The notes: a model not told the origin generated them from the sequence alone. A stretch of DNA of 64,000 bases from JACPHD01 sp964431805 (GCA_964431805.1 CAYSKV010000003.1:1-64000), one strand, 5' to 3'; shown: positions 1-6,977, numbered from the stretch's first letter. Made by a program: numbers and translations.

Positions 1-2
1 AA

Positions 3-1043
3 GAATATAAAGGTTTTGCTTATGACCGTTATTTAGCGCGCTATAATATTTATTCGGTTTGTTATTATCCTAAAATTAAAATAGTTGGCTCTAACGAAAA
101 TTTATTTTATAAAAAAATTTTTACTTTAAAAGAAAAATTGTCTGGTTTAATAGATTTAGGCATGAGCGAGCCGGAGTCAAGTTTAGCGCGACCGATTGTT
201 TTTGGCGGTCAACAAGGCGTAGAAGAAAATATTAAACAAAATTTTCAGCGCTTAGGTTTAACTCATATTATGGCTGTGTCTGGTTTTAACGTCAGCATTT
301 TAGCGGCTATCGTTATGGCCGTGCTTTTAACTATAGGCTTAAATCGCCAGCGCGCTTTTTACGCGGCCGTAATATTTTTAGTCGGATATATTATTTTAGT
401 CGGTTTGCCAGCTTCGGCCATGCGCGCTGGATTTATGGGATTTCTAGTGCTTTGGGCGTTGAAATTAGGCCGGCTTAATAAAATTACTAATTCTTTAGTT
501 TTAACCGCGGCTATAATGCTTTTAATTAATCCGAAATTGTTGCGCGACGATGTTGGTTTTCAACTATCTTTTTTAGCTATCGCCGGTTTAGTTTATGTTT
601 ATCCAATTTTTGAAGCGTTTTGGGTTAAGATTAAATTGCCTAAACTAAAAGGCGTAAGCGATGCGCTGCTTATAACTTTAGCCGCTCAAGTTTTTACTTT
701 GCCAGTCTTAGCTTATAATTTTTCGCAAATTTCTTTAATCGCGCCTTTAGCTAATTTAGCCGTGTTATGGGTTTTGCCGATTTTAACCATTTTAATTTTA
801 ATTGCTTTGCCGTTAAGTTGGATTTTACCCGGGCTGTCTTTTATTTTCTTTTTGCCGTCTTTAATTTTAACTAAATATATTTTAGTTGCGGTTAAATATT
901 TGGTAAAAATTCCTTATGGTTATATGGAAATAAGTTATGTGCCCTGGAGTTTTATAATTATTTATTATTTTGTCGCTATTTTTATAGTTATAAAATTACA
1001 GCGGTCAAAATTGTTAAAGCAGGAGATAAATGGTAAAATATAA
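3..1043 (+). CDS. comEC: ComEC/Rec2-type competence channel, 3' part (5' end outside window)
   Basis: This is the membrane domain of ComEC/Rec2, the inner-membrane channel that passes single-stranded DNA into the cell during natural transformation. The frame is open from base 3, so the gene starts before the window; a TTG at 138 is only an internal codon. The visible part has the conserved competence-domain start (GLTHIMAVSGFNVSIL, then PASAMRAG and DVGFQLSFLAIAGL) followed by several hydrophobic helices to the C terminus. It stops after the membrane domain. The metallo-beta-lactamase domain that is normally fused at the C terminus is instead a separate gene at 3428-4285, with one surface-protein gene between them. 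The family call is firm; the length of the missing N terminus is unknown. Confidence 0.88.
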   Translation, partial: EYKGFAYDRYLARYNIYSVCYYPKIKIVGSNENLFYKKIFTLKEKLSGLIDLGMSEPESSLARPIVFGGQQGVEENIKQNFQRLGLTHIMAVSGFNVSILAAIVMAVLLTIGLNRQRAFYAAVIFLVGYIILVGLPASAMRAGFMGFLVLWALKLGRLNKITNSLVLTAAIMLLINPKLLRDDVGFQLSFLAIAGLVYVYPIFEAFWVKIKLPKLKGVSDALLITLAAQVFTLPVLAYNFSQISLIAPLANLAVLWVLPILTILILIALPLSWILPGLSFIFFLPSLILTKYILVAVKYLVKIPYGYMEISYVPWSFIIIYYFVAIFIVIKLQRSKLLKQEINGKI

Positions 1044-1059
1044 GTAATAAATTAAAAAT

Positions 1060-3414
1060 ATGAAAAAAATAAAATTTTGTTATTTTTTGCCCTTAGTTAT
1101 TTTCGCTATTCTTTTTTGCTTTAGTAATTCGGCAAAAGCCGCAGTTGATTTAAGAGTTGAAAGTATTAGTGTTAACCCGGCTTTCCCAGAAATAAATACG
1201 TCCGTTATAACAACGGTTAAGGTTAAAAATGTTGGCGATGATTTTACTTTAAATTTTCCCATAAGTTCAACAATTAATTTTGACAACTACACCGCCGAGG
1301 GTTCAGTGACGGTTTACCCAGAGCGGGGCACAGTTATTAAAACTGATGACTATATTACTTTTTCTTACCGGGGGCTATTTAAAAAAATCGGTCTAAATAA
1401 TTTAAGTTTTAATGTTAGCGTATCTGGCTTTTTAGCTGAAAGTGTAACCAATAATAATTCTATTAACACTACCATAACAGTAACCGGTTATGACTTAGCG
1501 GTTGAAAACGTAACAGTTCTGCCGGCTAATCCGATCGTTAACCAAAATTGTTATATTTTAGTAAAAGTAAAAAATAATAGTTCTTATAATTTATATACTT
1601 CTTCTGGCTTAGATATTAATAAAAGTTTCCCTGATTTTAATATTGACACGGCTTCAAGCACCGTACCATCTTTAGCCAGCCCGGTTATTTCTGGCGGTTA
1701 TGTTTATTATGAATATTGGGGTAAGTTTTCCACCAATGGAGAAAAAACATTAAGCTTCTCTCTTGACGCTAACGATGTTTTAAAGCAGAGCGATTTAGCT
1801 AATAATATTTTAAACAAAAAAGTTAGTGTTTATTTGCCGAGTGATACTGATTTGACTATTAATTCATTTATTTTAAGCCAAAATAAAATTATTATTGGTT
1901 CGCCGCTTGATATTACTATTGGCATAAAAAATATCGGCAAAACTTCCTTAATTAGTCCGGGAGGTTTTTCTAAACAGGAAATAATTTATAATTTTCCTTA
2001 TTTTATTTCCGGCGTTAATGATATAACGGTTGGTGATTATCCGACGCTTAATAATTCTTTTGACCCAGGAGATATTTTTTATTATAAATTTCATGGTTCA
2101 TTCAGCAAGTCAGGCAGTTTAAATTTGGACTTTTCGCTTAATAATAATAAGCAGATTTACGAATCAAATTATAATAATAATGCTACTACCACGGCAGTAA
2201 TGATCTATAATAATTTAGCTGAAGCTGAAACTTTTTCTATTATTAGCAAAAGCGTAAATTTAATTAGTTCGACAACCGCTATAATTAATTGGGAAACTAA
2301 CCAAAAAACTACGGGCGTTTTAAATTATAGTTTTTCTGATTATTTAATTAGCGATAATATAATTAACGTGAATGATAATTTAACTAGCCATTCAATTACC
2401 CTAAACAATTTAAAACCGGGCAAAACTTATGTTTATATGATTACGGCTAAGAATGGCACAGTAGAAAAAGTTGATATGATGAATAATTTTACTATGCCAG
2501 TAAATGATGTTGTAAAAATAGTTAATGGCCCGGTCGTAAGCGTTAATAATAAAACAGCGATTTTTAGTTGGGCTACTAATTTAGCGGCTTCATCTAAAAT
2601 TTATTATAAAAAACAAGGCGCTAGTTCTTTAAGTAGCGCCGGTTTCGAGACTGCTGCGTCTGATCATAAAATTGAATTAACTGATTTAGCGGTTGGTAAG
2701 TATGATTATTTTTTAAGTTCAACCAGCACGCCTAAAACAAATATTAATACCGCTTGGTCTGTTTTTGAAATAAAAGATGCAACACAACCAACGGCTAGTA
2801 GCCCCGCAAGTTCTAATAGCGCTACAAGCGCAAGTCAAACTACGGTAGTTAGTTTAAATGTTCTTGATAGTAATTTATATAATCAATTAAAAGGCAAAAT
2901 TATTTTAAAAGTAGAAAGTAATGGCGAAGCTTATTATGTAAGCCCTAAAGAAAAAAAATTATATTATTTAGGGCGGCCGGATGACGCTTTTCGAGTAATT
3001 AGAAATCAGGGTATTGGCATCGTTAACACCGATTTAGTTAAAATTCCTATCGGCTTAAGCGCTTTAAGCGGAACCGATACTGATAAAGATGGTTTGCCTG
3101 ACGCTTTTGAAGAAGCTATTGGCACGGATAAAAATAAAGTTGATTCGGATAGCGACGGATTTAACGATAAAGATGAATTAGCGACCGGTTATGCGCCATG
3201 GGCGAAAAATACAAAAATTGCTTATAGTAGCAGTTTTACTAGCGAACAAAAAGGCAAAATATTTTTGCAAGTGCAAAGCAAGGGAGAGGCTTGGTACGTT
3301 AATCCGGCTGATGGCAAAAGATATTTTTTAGCTCGCCCAGCCGACGCTTTTAATATCATGCGCAAGCTAGGCGCTGGTATAAGTAATAGTAATTTTAATA
3401 AATTAGCTAAATAA
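1060..3414 (+). CDS. Secreted CARDB-like surface protein with Ca-binding repeats and a duplicated C-terminal module
   Basis: This is a predicted exported protein of 784 residues. A signal peptide covers about residues 1-28 (KK-rich start, hydrophobic core, NSAKAA cleavage region). Next come at least three Ig-like CARDB-type repeats of about 120 residues, each opening like 'DLxVExxxVxPxxPxxN', then two fibronectin-III-like stretches (VKIVNGPVVSVNNKTAIFSW). Near the C terminus are thrombospondin-3-like calcium loops (TDTDKDGLPDAFEEAIGTD, DSDSDGFNDKDE). These are flanked by two copies of a 40-residue module (GKIxLxVxSxGEAxYVxP, then RPxDAFxxxRxxGxGI), at about 608-655 and 728-780. The gene sits 16 bases after comEC and 13 before the MBL gene, so the three may be co-transcribed. 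Adhesion or a pilus/competence accessory role is inference. Confidence 0.75.
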   Translation: MKKIKFCYFLPLVIFAILFCFSNSAKAAVDLRVESISVNPAFPEINTSVITTVKVKNVGDDFTLNFPISSTINFDNYTAEGSVTVYPERGTVIKTDDYITFSYRGLFKKIGLNNLSFNVSVSGFLAESVTNNNSINTTITVTGYDLAVENVTVLPANPIVNQNCYILVKVKNNSSYNLYTSSGLDINKSFPDFNIDTASSTVPSLASPVISGGYVYYEYWGKFSTNGEKTLSFSLDANDVLKQSDLANNILNKKVSVYLPSDTDLTINSFILSQNKIIIGSPLDITIGIKNIGKTSLISPGGFSKQEIIYNFPYFISGVNDITVGDYPTLNNSFDPGDIFYYKFHGSFSKSGSLNLDFSLNNNKQIYESNYNNNATTTAVMIYNNLAEAETFSIISKSVNLISSTTAIINWETNQKTTGVLNYSFSDYLISDNIINVNDNLTSHSITLNNLKPGKTYVYMITAKNGTVEKVDMMNNFTMPVNDVVKIVNGPVVSVNNKTAIFSWATNLAASSKIYYKKQGASSLSSAGFETAASDHKIELTDLAVGKYDYFLSSTSTPKTNINTAWSVFEIKDATQPTASSPASSNSATSASQTTVVSLNVLDSNLYNQLKGKIILKVESNGEAYYVSPKEKKLYYLGRPDDAFRVIRNQGIGIVNTDLVKIPIGLSALSGTDTDKDGLPDAFEEAIGTDKNKVDSDSDGFNDKDELATGYAPWAKNTKIAYSSSFTSEQKGKIFLQVQSKGEAWYVNPADGKRYFLARPADAFNIMRKLGAGISNSNFNKLAK

Positions 3415-3427
3415 ATATAATTTATTC

Positions 3428-4285
3428 ATGCCAGCTAAATTATATAAAATATTATTAATTTTAGGCATAGCCGCGGTAATCGTGGCTATGCTTTTATTTT
3501 GGTTGTCTTACCGAGCGCCGAAAAATTTAGAAGTGGATTTTTTAGACGTGGGCCAAGGCGACGCGATTTTAATTAAAACGCCGAGCGGGCAAAATATTTT
3601 AATTGATGGCGGGCCGGATAAAAGCGTAATTAAAAGATTGGGCGAAAATTTATCTTGGTGGGATAAGCAAATTGATTTAATAATTTTAACCCATCCGCAT
3701 GACGACCATGTTACTGGCTTAATAGATGTTCTAAAAAGATACCGAGTGAAGAAAATTTTATATACTGGCGCGATTCACGACGCGCCCAATTATTTAACTT
3801 GGCTTAAGTTAGTGCGCGATAAAAAAGTGCCGTTAGTAATTATTGATAAAACCCAGACCATAAATTTAAACGAAGATGCTAAAATGGAAATATTATATCC
3901 GGATGAAAGTTTATTAAATAAAAATTTGCCTGATTTAAACGATAGCTCAATCGTTGTAAAATTAATTTATGGGCAAAATAAATTTTTGCTAACTGGCGAC
4001 GCGAGCGATAAAGTTGAAAAAATTTTGTTAGCGAATAGCGCTGATTTAAGCGCCGACGTTTTAAAAGTCGCTCATCATGGTTCAGGGTATTCTTCAAGCC
4101 AAGAATTTTTAGAAAAAGTTAAGCCGTTAACCGCTGTAATTATGGTCGGTAAAGATAATGATTTTGGGCATCCAAATTTAAGAACGATTATGAGATTAAA
4201 AAGAATCGGAGCTGAGATTTTTAGAACAGATAAAAATGGTACGATTAGGCTTTTTAGCGATGGTTTAGAAATTAAAGTAAAATAG
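3428..4285 (+). CDS. ComEC-type metallo-beta-lactamase fold hydrolase (stand-alone)
   Basis: This 285-residue protein has one N-terminal membrane helix (about residues 5-27) followed by a metallo-beta-lactamase domain. The metal-binding motif is THPHDDH at about residues 98-104, preceded by FLDVGQGDAILIKTPSGQNILIDGG, the typical start of the ComEC hydrolase domain. Later ligands are the Asp in LTGDAS and the His residues of VAHHGS. In most bacteria this domain is the C-terminal part of ComEC, where it probably acts as a nuclease on the incoming strand. Here it is separate, anchored by its own helix and encoded just downstream of the comEC channel. Secreted or anchored MBL hydrolases of other function cannot be excluded, but motifs and location favour ComEC. 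Confidence 0.85.
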   Translation: MPAKLYKILLILGIAAVIVAMLLFWLSYRAPKNLEVDFLDVGQGDAILIKTPSGQNILIDGGPDKSVIKRLGENLSWWDKQIDLIILTHPHDDHVTGLIDVLKRYRVKKILYTGAIHDAPNYLTWLKLVRDKKVPLVIIDKTQTINLNEDAKMEILYPDESLLNKNLPDLNDSSIVVKLIYGQNKFLLTGDASDKVEKILLANSADLSADVLKVAHHGSGYSSSQEFLEKVKPLTAVIMVGKDNDFGHPNLRTIMRLKRIGAEIFRTDKNGTIRLFSDGLEIKVK

Positions 4286-4292
4286 GAATTTC

Positions 4293-4320
4293 TTGCTTTT
4301 TTCTTTAAAAATGATATAAT
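4293..4320 (+). promoter_or_regulatory. Predicted sigma-70 promoter for the receiver-protein gene
   Basis: TTGCTT (4293-4298) and a perfect TATAAT (4315-4320) are separated by 16 bases. The predicted start near 4327 lies just before the inverted-repeat element at 4339-4500, so that element would be carried in the 5' untranslated region of the downstream gene. Confidence 0.55.
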
Positions 4321-4338
4321 TTATGATAATCACCTTTT

Positions 4339-4500
4339 AGAGCCTGTCCAATAAGTTCGTTTTCTATTGCGACTTTCAAATTTCGGCATAATTTTTTCTA
4401 AATTTTTCGCCTATATGGCGATATAAGCTTAAAAATTTATAAAAAATTCTGCTCGAAATTTGTAACTCTCATGACGAAAGAAACTTATTGAACAGGCTCT
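4339..4500. mobile_element. MITE-like element: 162-bp imperfect inverted repeat
   Basis: The whole stretch is one long imperfect palindrome. The left end AGAGCCTGTCCAATAAGTT matches the reverse complement of the right end (AGAGCCTGTTCAATAAGTT) with one difference. Similarity continues inward over about 80 bases (both arms hold CAAATTTCG and AATTTTTTnTAAATTTTT) to a centre near 4415. It has no coding capacity. This structure fits a non-autonomous miniature transposable element or its remnant. No clear target-site duplication is visible: the flanks are CACCTTTT and TAGAGTGT. Confidence 0.7.
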
Positions 4501-4532
4501 TAGAGTGTAATTTATTTTTCTAAAAAATAATT

Positions 4533-4919
4533 ATGGCGAAAGATAAAAATAAAATTTTAGTAGTAGAAGATGACCCAATGATTAGTTCAATGTATAAAAC
4601 TAAATTTGAAGTTGATGGTTTTGAAGTTTTTACCGCCGATAATGGCGCTACCGCCTTAGAGTTGGTTAAAAAAGAAAAACCGGATATTGTTATGTTAGAT
4701 ATTATTTTACCGCAGCTAGACGGTTTTTCTGTTTTAGAACAGATAAAACAAGATAAGACTACTAAAAATATTCCGGTAATTATGTTAACTAATTTAAGCA
4801 CTGATGAAGACAGAGAAAAAGGAGAAAAAATGGGCGCGCTTGATTATTTAGTGAAGGCTAGCTTGACACCAGGCCAAATTAGTGAAAAAATAAAACAAAT
4901 TTTAAAGATTAAACTTTAA
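4533..4919 (+). CDS. Single-domain response regulator (CheY-like receiver)
   Basis: This 128-residue protein is a bare receiver domain with no output domain. It has the acidic pair D13/D14 (VVEDDP), the phospho-acceptor D56 (IVMLDIILP), the switch Thr T86 (VIMLTN) and the conserved K108 (DYLVKAS). It should be phosphorylated by a sensor kinase and act by protein-protein contact. No kinase gene lies in the window, so the partner is unknown. In CPR genomes such single receivers are often found near pilus or competence genes, which fits the ComEC neighbourhood; that link is inference. The mRNA leader probably contains the palindromic element at 4339-4500. Confidence 0.9.
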   Translation: MAKDKNKILVVEDDPMISSMYKTKFEVDGFEVFTADNGATALELVKKEKPDIVMLDIILPQLDGFSVLEQIKQDKTTKNIPVIMLTNLSTDEDREKGEKMGALDYLVKASLTPGQISEKIKQILKIKL

Positions 4920-5021
4920 AAACTTTTTTAGAAAAAGTTTTTAATATTTTCAAAAAATATAATGTATTAAGTTAAAATTTAATAGCGAGTGAAACTCTAC
5001 GGCCATTAAATTTTAACTTAA
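4920..5021 (+). repeat. Compound palindromic intergenic repeat, copy 1 (upstream of ndk)
   Basis: The element has two parts. A terminator-like hairpin (AACTTTTTTAGAAAAAGTT, 4921-4939) directly follows the receiver gene. A perfect 17-bp stem (4967-4983 pairing 5005-5021) follows, closing a 21-base loop, AGCGAGTGAAACTCTACGGC plus C. A second copy lies at 27965-28093 before rplR, with the same loop except three bases and one compensatory pair change in the stem. The ndk start codon is 10 bases downstream. Confidence 0.8.
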
Positions 5022-5031
5022 TAAAATAAAT

Positions 5032-5643
5032 ATGCAACATCCAAAAAATGAAAGAACATTAGTTATTATAAAACCAGACGGCATCCAAAGATCATTAATT
5101 GGTGAAATTATTCGCCGTTACGAAAGAACGGGCCTTAAGTTAATGGCTTTAAAAATGGTTATTCCAACCGAAGAAATGGCGATTAAACATTATTATGAAG
5201 TTGGCGGCGATGCTTGGCTTGAAGAAGTCGGCAGAAAAGCTCGAGCGGCTTACGAAAAGAAAGGCATGAAATCTCCTTATGCCACTAATATGGATAATGG
5301 TAAAGCTGTTATGTTGGCCAATGCAAAATATTTAAGTTCCGGACCGGTTGTTGCTATGGTTTGGCAGGGCAATAGCGCGGTCGGTTTAGTTAGAAAAATT
5401 ACTGGCGGCACCGAACCTTTAACTTCCGACGTTGGAACTATTAGAGGAGATTTTACTTTAGATTCTTACCAAATTGCCGATTTAGATCAAAGAAGCGTTA
5501 GAAATTTAATTCATGCTTCTGGCACGGCTGAAGAAGCGGAAAAGGAAATGAAGATTTGGTTTAAAGAAGAAGAATTGCATAATTATAGATTGATTCAAGA
5601 GCAAATTTTATATGATGTTAATTTAGACGGTTTTAAAGAGTAA
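5032..5643 (+). CDS. ndk: Nucleoside diphosphate kinase, extended form
   Basis: Nucleoside diphosphate kinase moves the gamma phosphate from ATP to other NDPs, balancing NTP pools in the cytoplasm. The start (ERTLVIIKPDGIQRSLIGEII) is canonical. The catalytic His is in NLIHASGT at about residue 161, and the nucleotide-binding GTIRGDF motif is intact. At 203 residues it is about 60 longer than the usual 140-150. The extra length is an insertion after the 'HYYE' segment (about residues 58-85, rich in charged residues and running through AYEKKGMKSPY) and a C-terminal helix (about 175-203). The gene is flanked by palindromic repeats on both sides and appears monocistronic. Confidence 0.95.
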   Translation: MQHPKNERTLVIIKPDGIQRSLIGEIIRRYERTGLKLMALKMVIPTEEMAIKHYYEVGGDAWLEEVGRKARAAYEKKGMKSPYATNMDNGKAVMLANAKYLSSGPVVAMVWQGNSAVGLVRKITGGTEPLTSDVGTIRGDFTLDSYQIADLDQRSVRNLIHASGTAEEAEKEMKIWFKEEELHNYRLIQEQILYDVNLDGFKE

Positions 5644-5704
5644 CCCCGGTTAAATATAAAATAAAAAATTTTTTTATATTTCCGCATAATTATTTAACGG
5701 GGTA
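5642..5704 (+). terminator. Inverted repeat after ndk, possible terminator
   Basis: The left arm AACCCCGGTTAAATA and the right arm TATTTAACGGGGT are complementary apart from one bulged base. They enclose an A/T-only loop of about 35 bases. The repeat begins in the ndk stop codon. A similar pair of arms (ACCCCGTTAAATA / TATTTAACAGGGT) ends aspS at 37781-37814, so this may be a dispersed repeat that also works as a terminator. Confidence 0.5.
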
Positions 5705-5708
5705 AATA

Positions 5709-5737
5709 TTGACAAAATAAAAGTCATTAGATAAGAT
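5709..5737 (+). promoter_or_regulatory. Strong sigma-70 promoter of attenuator module 1
   Basis: TTGACA (5709-5714) and TAAGAT (5732-5737) are separated by 17 bases. The expected start site, near 5744, is only about two bases before the ATG of the leader peptide (5746). The peptide would therefore be translated from an almost leaderless transcript. Confidence 0.75.
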
Positions 5738-5745
5738 ATTAGTAT

Positions 5746-5829
5746 ATGAATTTAAGCGCCAAACAAACCATAATTAGCCAAACCATTATTATTAATGGCA
5801 TTATTGCTATTGGTTTCGGGGTGGCTTAA
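5746..5829 (+). CDS. Ile-rich leader peptide (27 aa) of attenuator module 1
   Basis: This short ORF encodes 27 residues, eight of them Ile, including the run Ile-Ile-Ile at codons 14-16 (ATT ATT ATT, 5785-5793), then Ile-Ile at 19-20 and Ile at 22. The C-terminal part reads TIIINGIIAIGFGVA. It begins about two bases after a strong promoter and ends 35 bases before an intrinsic terminator. Its last codons (5812-5825) are complementary to the 5' arm of that terminator. This matches leader peptides of the ilv/his/phe type, whose translation senses charged tRNA. The peptide itself probably has no other function. It is too short for routine gene callers. Confidence 0.72.
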   Translation: MNLSAKQTIISQTIIINGIIAIGFGVA

Positions 5830-5892
5830 AAAGAACAGAAAATAAATAGATTAAAATAAAAAAAGCCACCTCTAAACCGAGGCGGTTTTTTT
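5812..5892 (+). promoter_or_regulatory. Ile-responsive transcription attenuator (antiterminator/terminator switch)
   Basis: The terminator is GCCACCTC (5865-5872) pairing with GAGGCGGT (5879-5886), followed by a run of seven T. The alternative pairing is GGTTTCGGGGTGGC (5812-5825, inside the leader ORF) with GCCACCTCTAAACC (5865-5878): 14 positions with one mismatch and one G-U pair. A ribosome stalled on the Ile codons at 5785-5793 leaves 5812-5825 free to form the antiterminator. A ribosome that reaches the stop codon at 5827 covers it and allows termination. Controlled gene: 5948-6259. Confidence 0.72.
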
Positions 5893-5947
5893 GTTAGTTT
5901 AAAATAAAAAATAAATTGGTCATTTTATTATTTAGGGAGGGTTGAAA

Positions 5948-6259
5948 ATGTTAAAGAATAATACTGGCGGAAAAATTAAAAGCGGCAGGGAAGTGTTGGA
6001 TGGTTTAAAAGAAGGGTTTAGTGTTGTGATGATTAAATTAAATGGAGGGTTATTTTCTCCTTATGGAGATCCGTGCCATGCTGTTAATCAAGTGGACGAT
6101 TTGCGCAAACTTTTAGCAGGCGCAAGAAATATCCATCACGACAAAGCTGTTTTATTTACCAAAGAAGACGGTGTTTTAAAGAGCACAGCATCTATTAATA
6201 GTTGCTCGGTTAACAATAATAAAATTTCTCGCCAAGTTCCTGGTTATTTAAGAGTTTAA
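5948..6259 (+). CDS. Small protein of unknown function downstream of the Ile attenuator
   Basis: The protein has 103 residues; I recognise no family. The start is ATG 5948 because GGGAGGG ends seven bases upstream; the in-frame TTG at 5942 lies too close to that site. There is no signal peptide or membrane helix. The sequence has a glycine-rich start, a central segment with GDPCHAVNQVDDLRKLL, and a C-terminal part with one more Cys (SINSCSVNN). It forms its own transcription unit: promoter 5709, Ile leader peptide, attenuator, this gene, terminator 6276. The strong SD contrasts with the housekeeping genes. A role connected with isoleucine or general amino-acid shortage is inferred only from the leader. 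Confidence 0.7.
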   Translation: MLKNNTGGKIKSGREVLDGLKEGFSVVMIKLNGGLFSPYGDPCHAVNQVDDLRKLLAGARNIHHDKAVLFTKEDGVLKSTASINSCSVNNNKISRQVPGYLRV

Positions 6260-6275
6260 AAATCAATTTAAACTC

Positions 6276-6304
6276 AGAGGAAGTTTTTACTTCCTCTTTT
6301 TTTA
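6276..6304 (+). terminator. Intrinsic terminator of module 1
   Basis: AGAGGAAGT (6276-6284) pairs with ACTTCCTCT (6289-6297), followed by a T run to 6304. A second weak dyad, GAGTTTAA / TTAAACTC, lies just upstream at 6252-6275. Confidence 0.85.
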
Positions 6305-6319
6305 TTTAATTTTTGTTGC

Positions 6320-6347
6320 TTTACAAATTTTTTATTTTTGCTAATAT
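6320..6347 (+). promoter_or_regulatory. Sigma-70 promoter of attenuator module 2
   Basis: TTTACA (6320-6325) and an extended -10 TGCTAATAT (TAATAT 6342-6347) have a 16-base spacer. The predicted start is at about 6353-6354, which is the A of the leader-peptide ATG, so the leader would be leaderless. Confidence 0.7.
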
Positions 6348-6353
6348 ATAGTT

Positions 6354-6446
6354 ATGAAATCAATAAAATTACAAAATACTTATTTTCTAAGAGCTATTAT
6401 TTTGGTCGTCGTCGTAGTCGGTCTTCTGAAGATCAGTCTTTTGTAA
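6354..6446 (+). CDS. Val/Leu-rich leader peptide (30 aa) of attenuator module 2
   Basis: This is a 30-residue ORF whose second half reads AIILVVVVVGLLKISLL. Five consecutive Val codons (GTC GTC GTC GTA GTC, 6405-6419) are followed by Leu-Leu and a final Leu-Leu. The composition resembles the leader of branched-chain amino-acid operons (IlvL-like). The ATG coincides with the predicted transcription start. The codons just after the Val run (6428-6437) can pair either with the preceding GGTCT or with the 5' arm of the terminator at 6467-6494. Alternatively it could be a tiny membrane peptide, but the fit of position, promoter and terminator favours a regulatory leader. Confidence 0.7.
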   Translation: MKSIKLQNTYFLRAIILVVVVVGLLKISLL

Positions 6447-6499
6447 TTTTTAAAAAAATTAGCAAAAACCGGTCTTCTAAAAAGAAGGCCGGTTTTTTT
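6420..6499 (+). promoter_or_regulatory. Val/Leu-responsive transcription attenuator
   Basis: The terminator is AACCGGTCTTCT (6467-6478) with AGAAGGCCGGTT (6483-6494), twelve pairs with one G-U, followed by seven T (6493-6499). The antiterminator is GAAGATCAGT (6428-6437, within the leader ORF) with ACCGGTCTTC (6468-6477), with one G-U and one mismatch. A preceding pause hairpin can form from GGTCT (6420-6424) with AGATC (6430-6434). Stalling on the Val codons at 6405-6419 would free 6428-6437. Controlled gene: 6541-6891. Confidence 0.68.
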
Positions 6500-6540
6500 A
6501 AATTTCGATCTTTATTATTAAATATTAAGGAGGGTGATAT

Positions 6541-6891
6541 ATGCGGGTAATTGATGGGATAAAAATTGGCGGTGTTCCCGAGGGCCATGAAATTTGCTTA
6601 ATCGTTAAAGTTGGTTGTAAAGAATTTTTGGTCTTACATCGGGTGAACGGCGGTTCTTTAGAAATAAAAACCGGAGATTTAAAACAGCTGCATAATGGTG
6701 TCTTTATAAAGCGAGAGTCAATTTTAAGCCATGGCAGGATTATAATGACAAATATGGGCGCTTTATACATTCCATTGCCGGATAATTATAAAGACATTAA
6801 AGCAGGCAAAACTAATTGTCCTTTTTATGATGAAGACTTTCCGACGTTAGCGGAAACAACACGTGTTGAAATTCCTTATTATAATTTATAA
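6541..6891 (+). CDS. Small protein of unknown function downstream of the Val/Leu attenuator
   Basis: The protein has 116 residues and no recognised family. The start is fixed by a near-perfect SD (AAGGAGGGTG) six bases before ATG 6541. It is a soluble, mixed alpha/beta-looking sequence with a beta-rich first half (KIGGVPEGHEICLIVKVG, EFLVLHRVNGGSLEIKTGD) and a second half with MTNMGALYIPLPDNYKD. There is no signal peptide or membrane helix. The gene is alone between the attenuator terminator (6467-6499) and its own terminator (6909-6938). It shares the architecture of modules 1 and 3 (promoter, leader peptide, switch, strong SD) but no obvious sequence with their proteins. Confidence 0.7.
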   Translation: MRVIDGIKIGGVPEGHEICLIVKVGCKEFLVLHRVNGGSLEIKTGDLKQLHNGVFIKRESILSHGRIIMTNMGALYIPLPDNYKDIKAGKTNCPFYDEDFPTLAETTRVEIPYYNL

Positions 6892-6908
6892 TGATTTTCA
6901 ACAAATAA

Positions 6909-6938
6909 AGGGAGTTTAAATACTCCCTTCTTTTTTTA
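6909..6938 (+). terminator. Intrinsic terminator of module 2
   Basis: AGGGAG (6909-6914) and CTCCCT (6922-6927), separated by a TTTAAATA loop, are followed by a T-rich tract ending near 6938. Confidence 0.85.
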
Positions 6939-6977
6939 TTTAAAATTAGCTATATTTTATTTAAGCATTTTTTAGAC

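Noticed and set aside
6338..6550. 70-residue ORF across the second leader peptide and attenuator
   Set aside because: It runs through the promoter, the Val/Leu leader, the terminator and the SD of the 6541 gene in another frame, and has a biased basic composition; a shadow.
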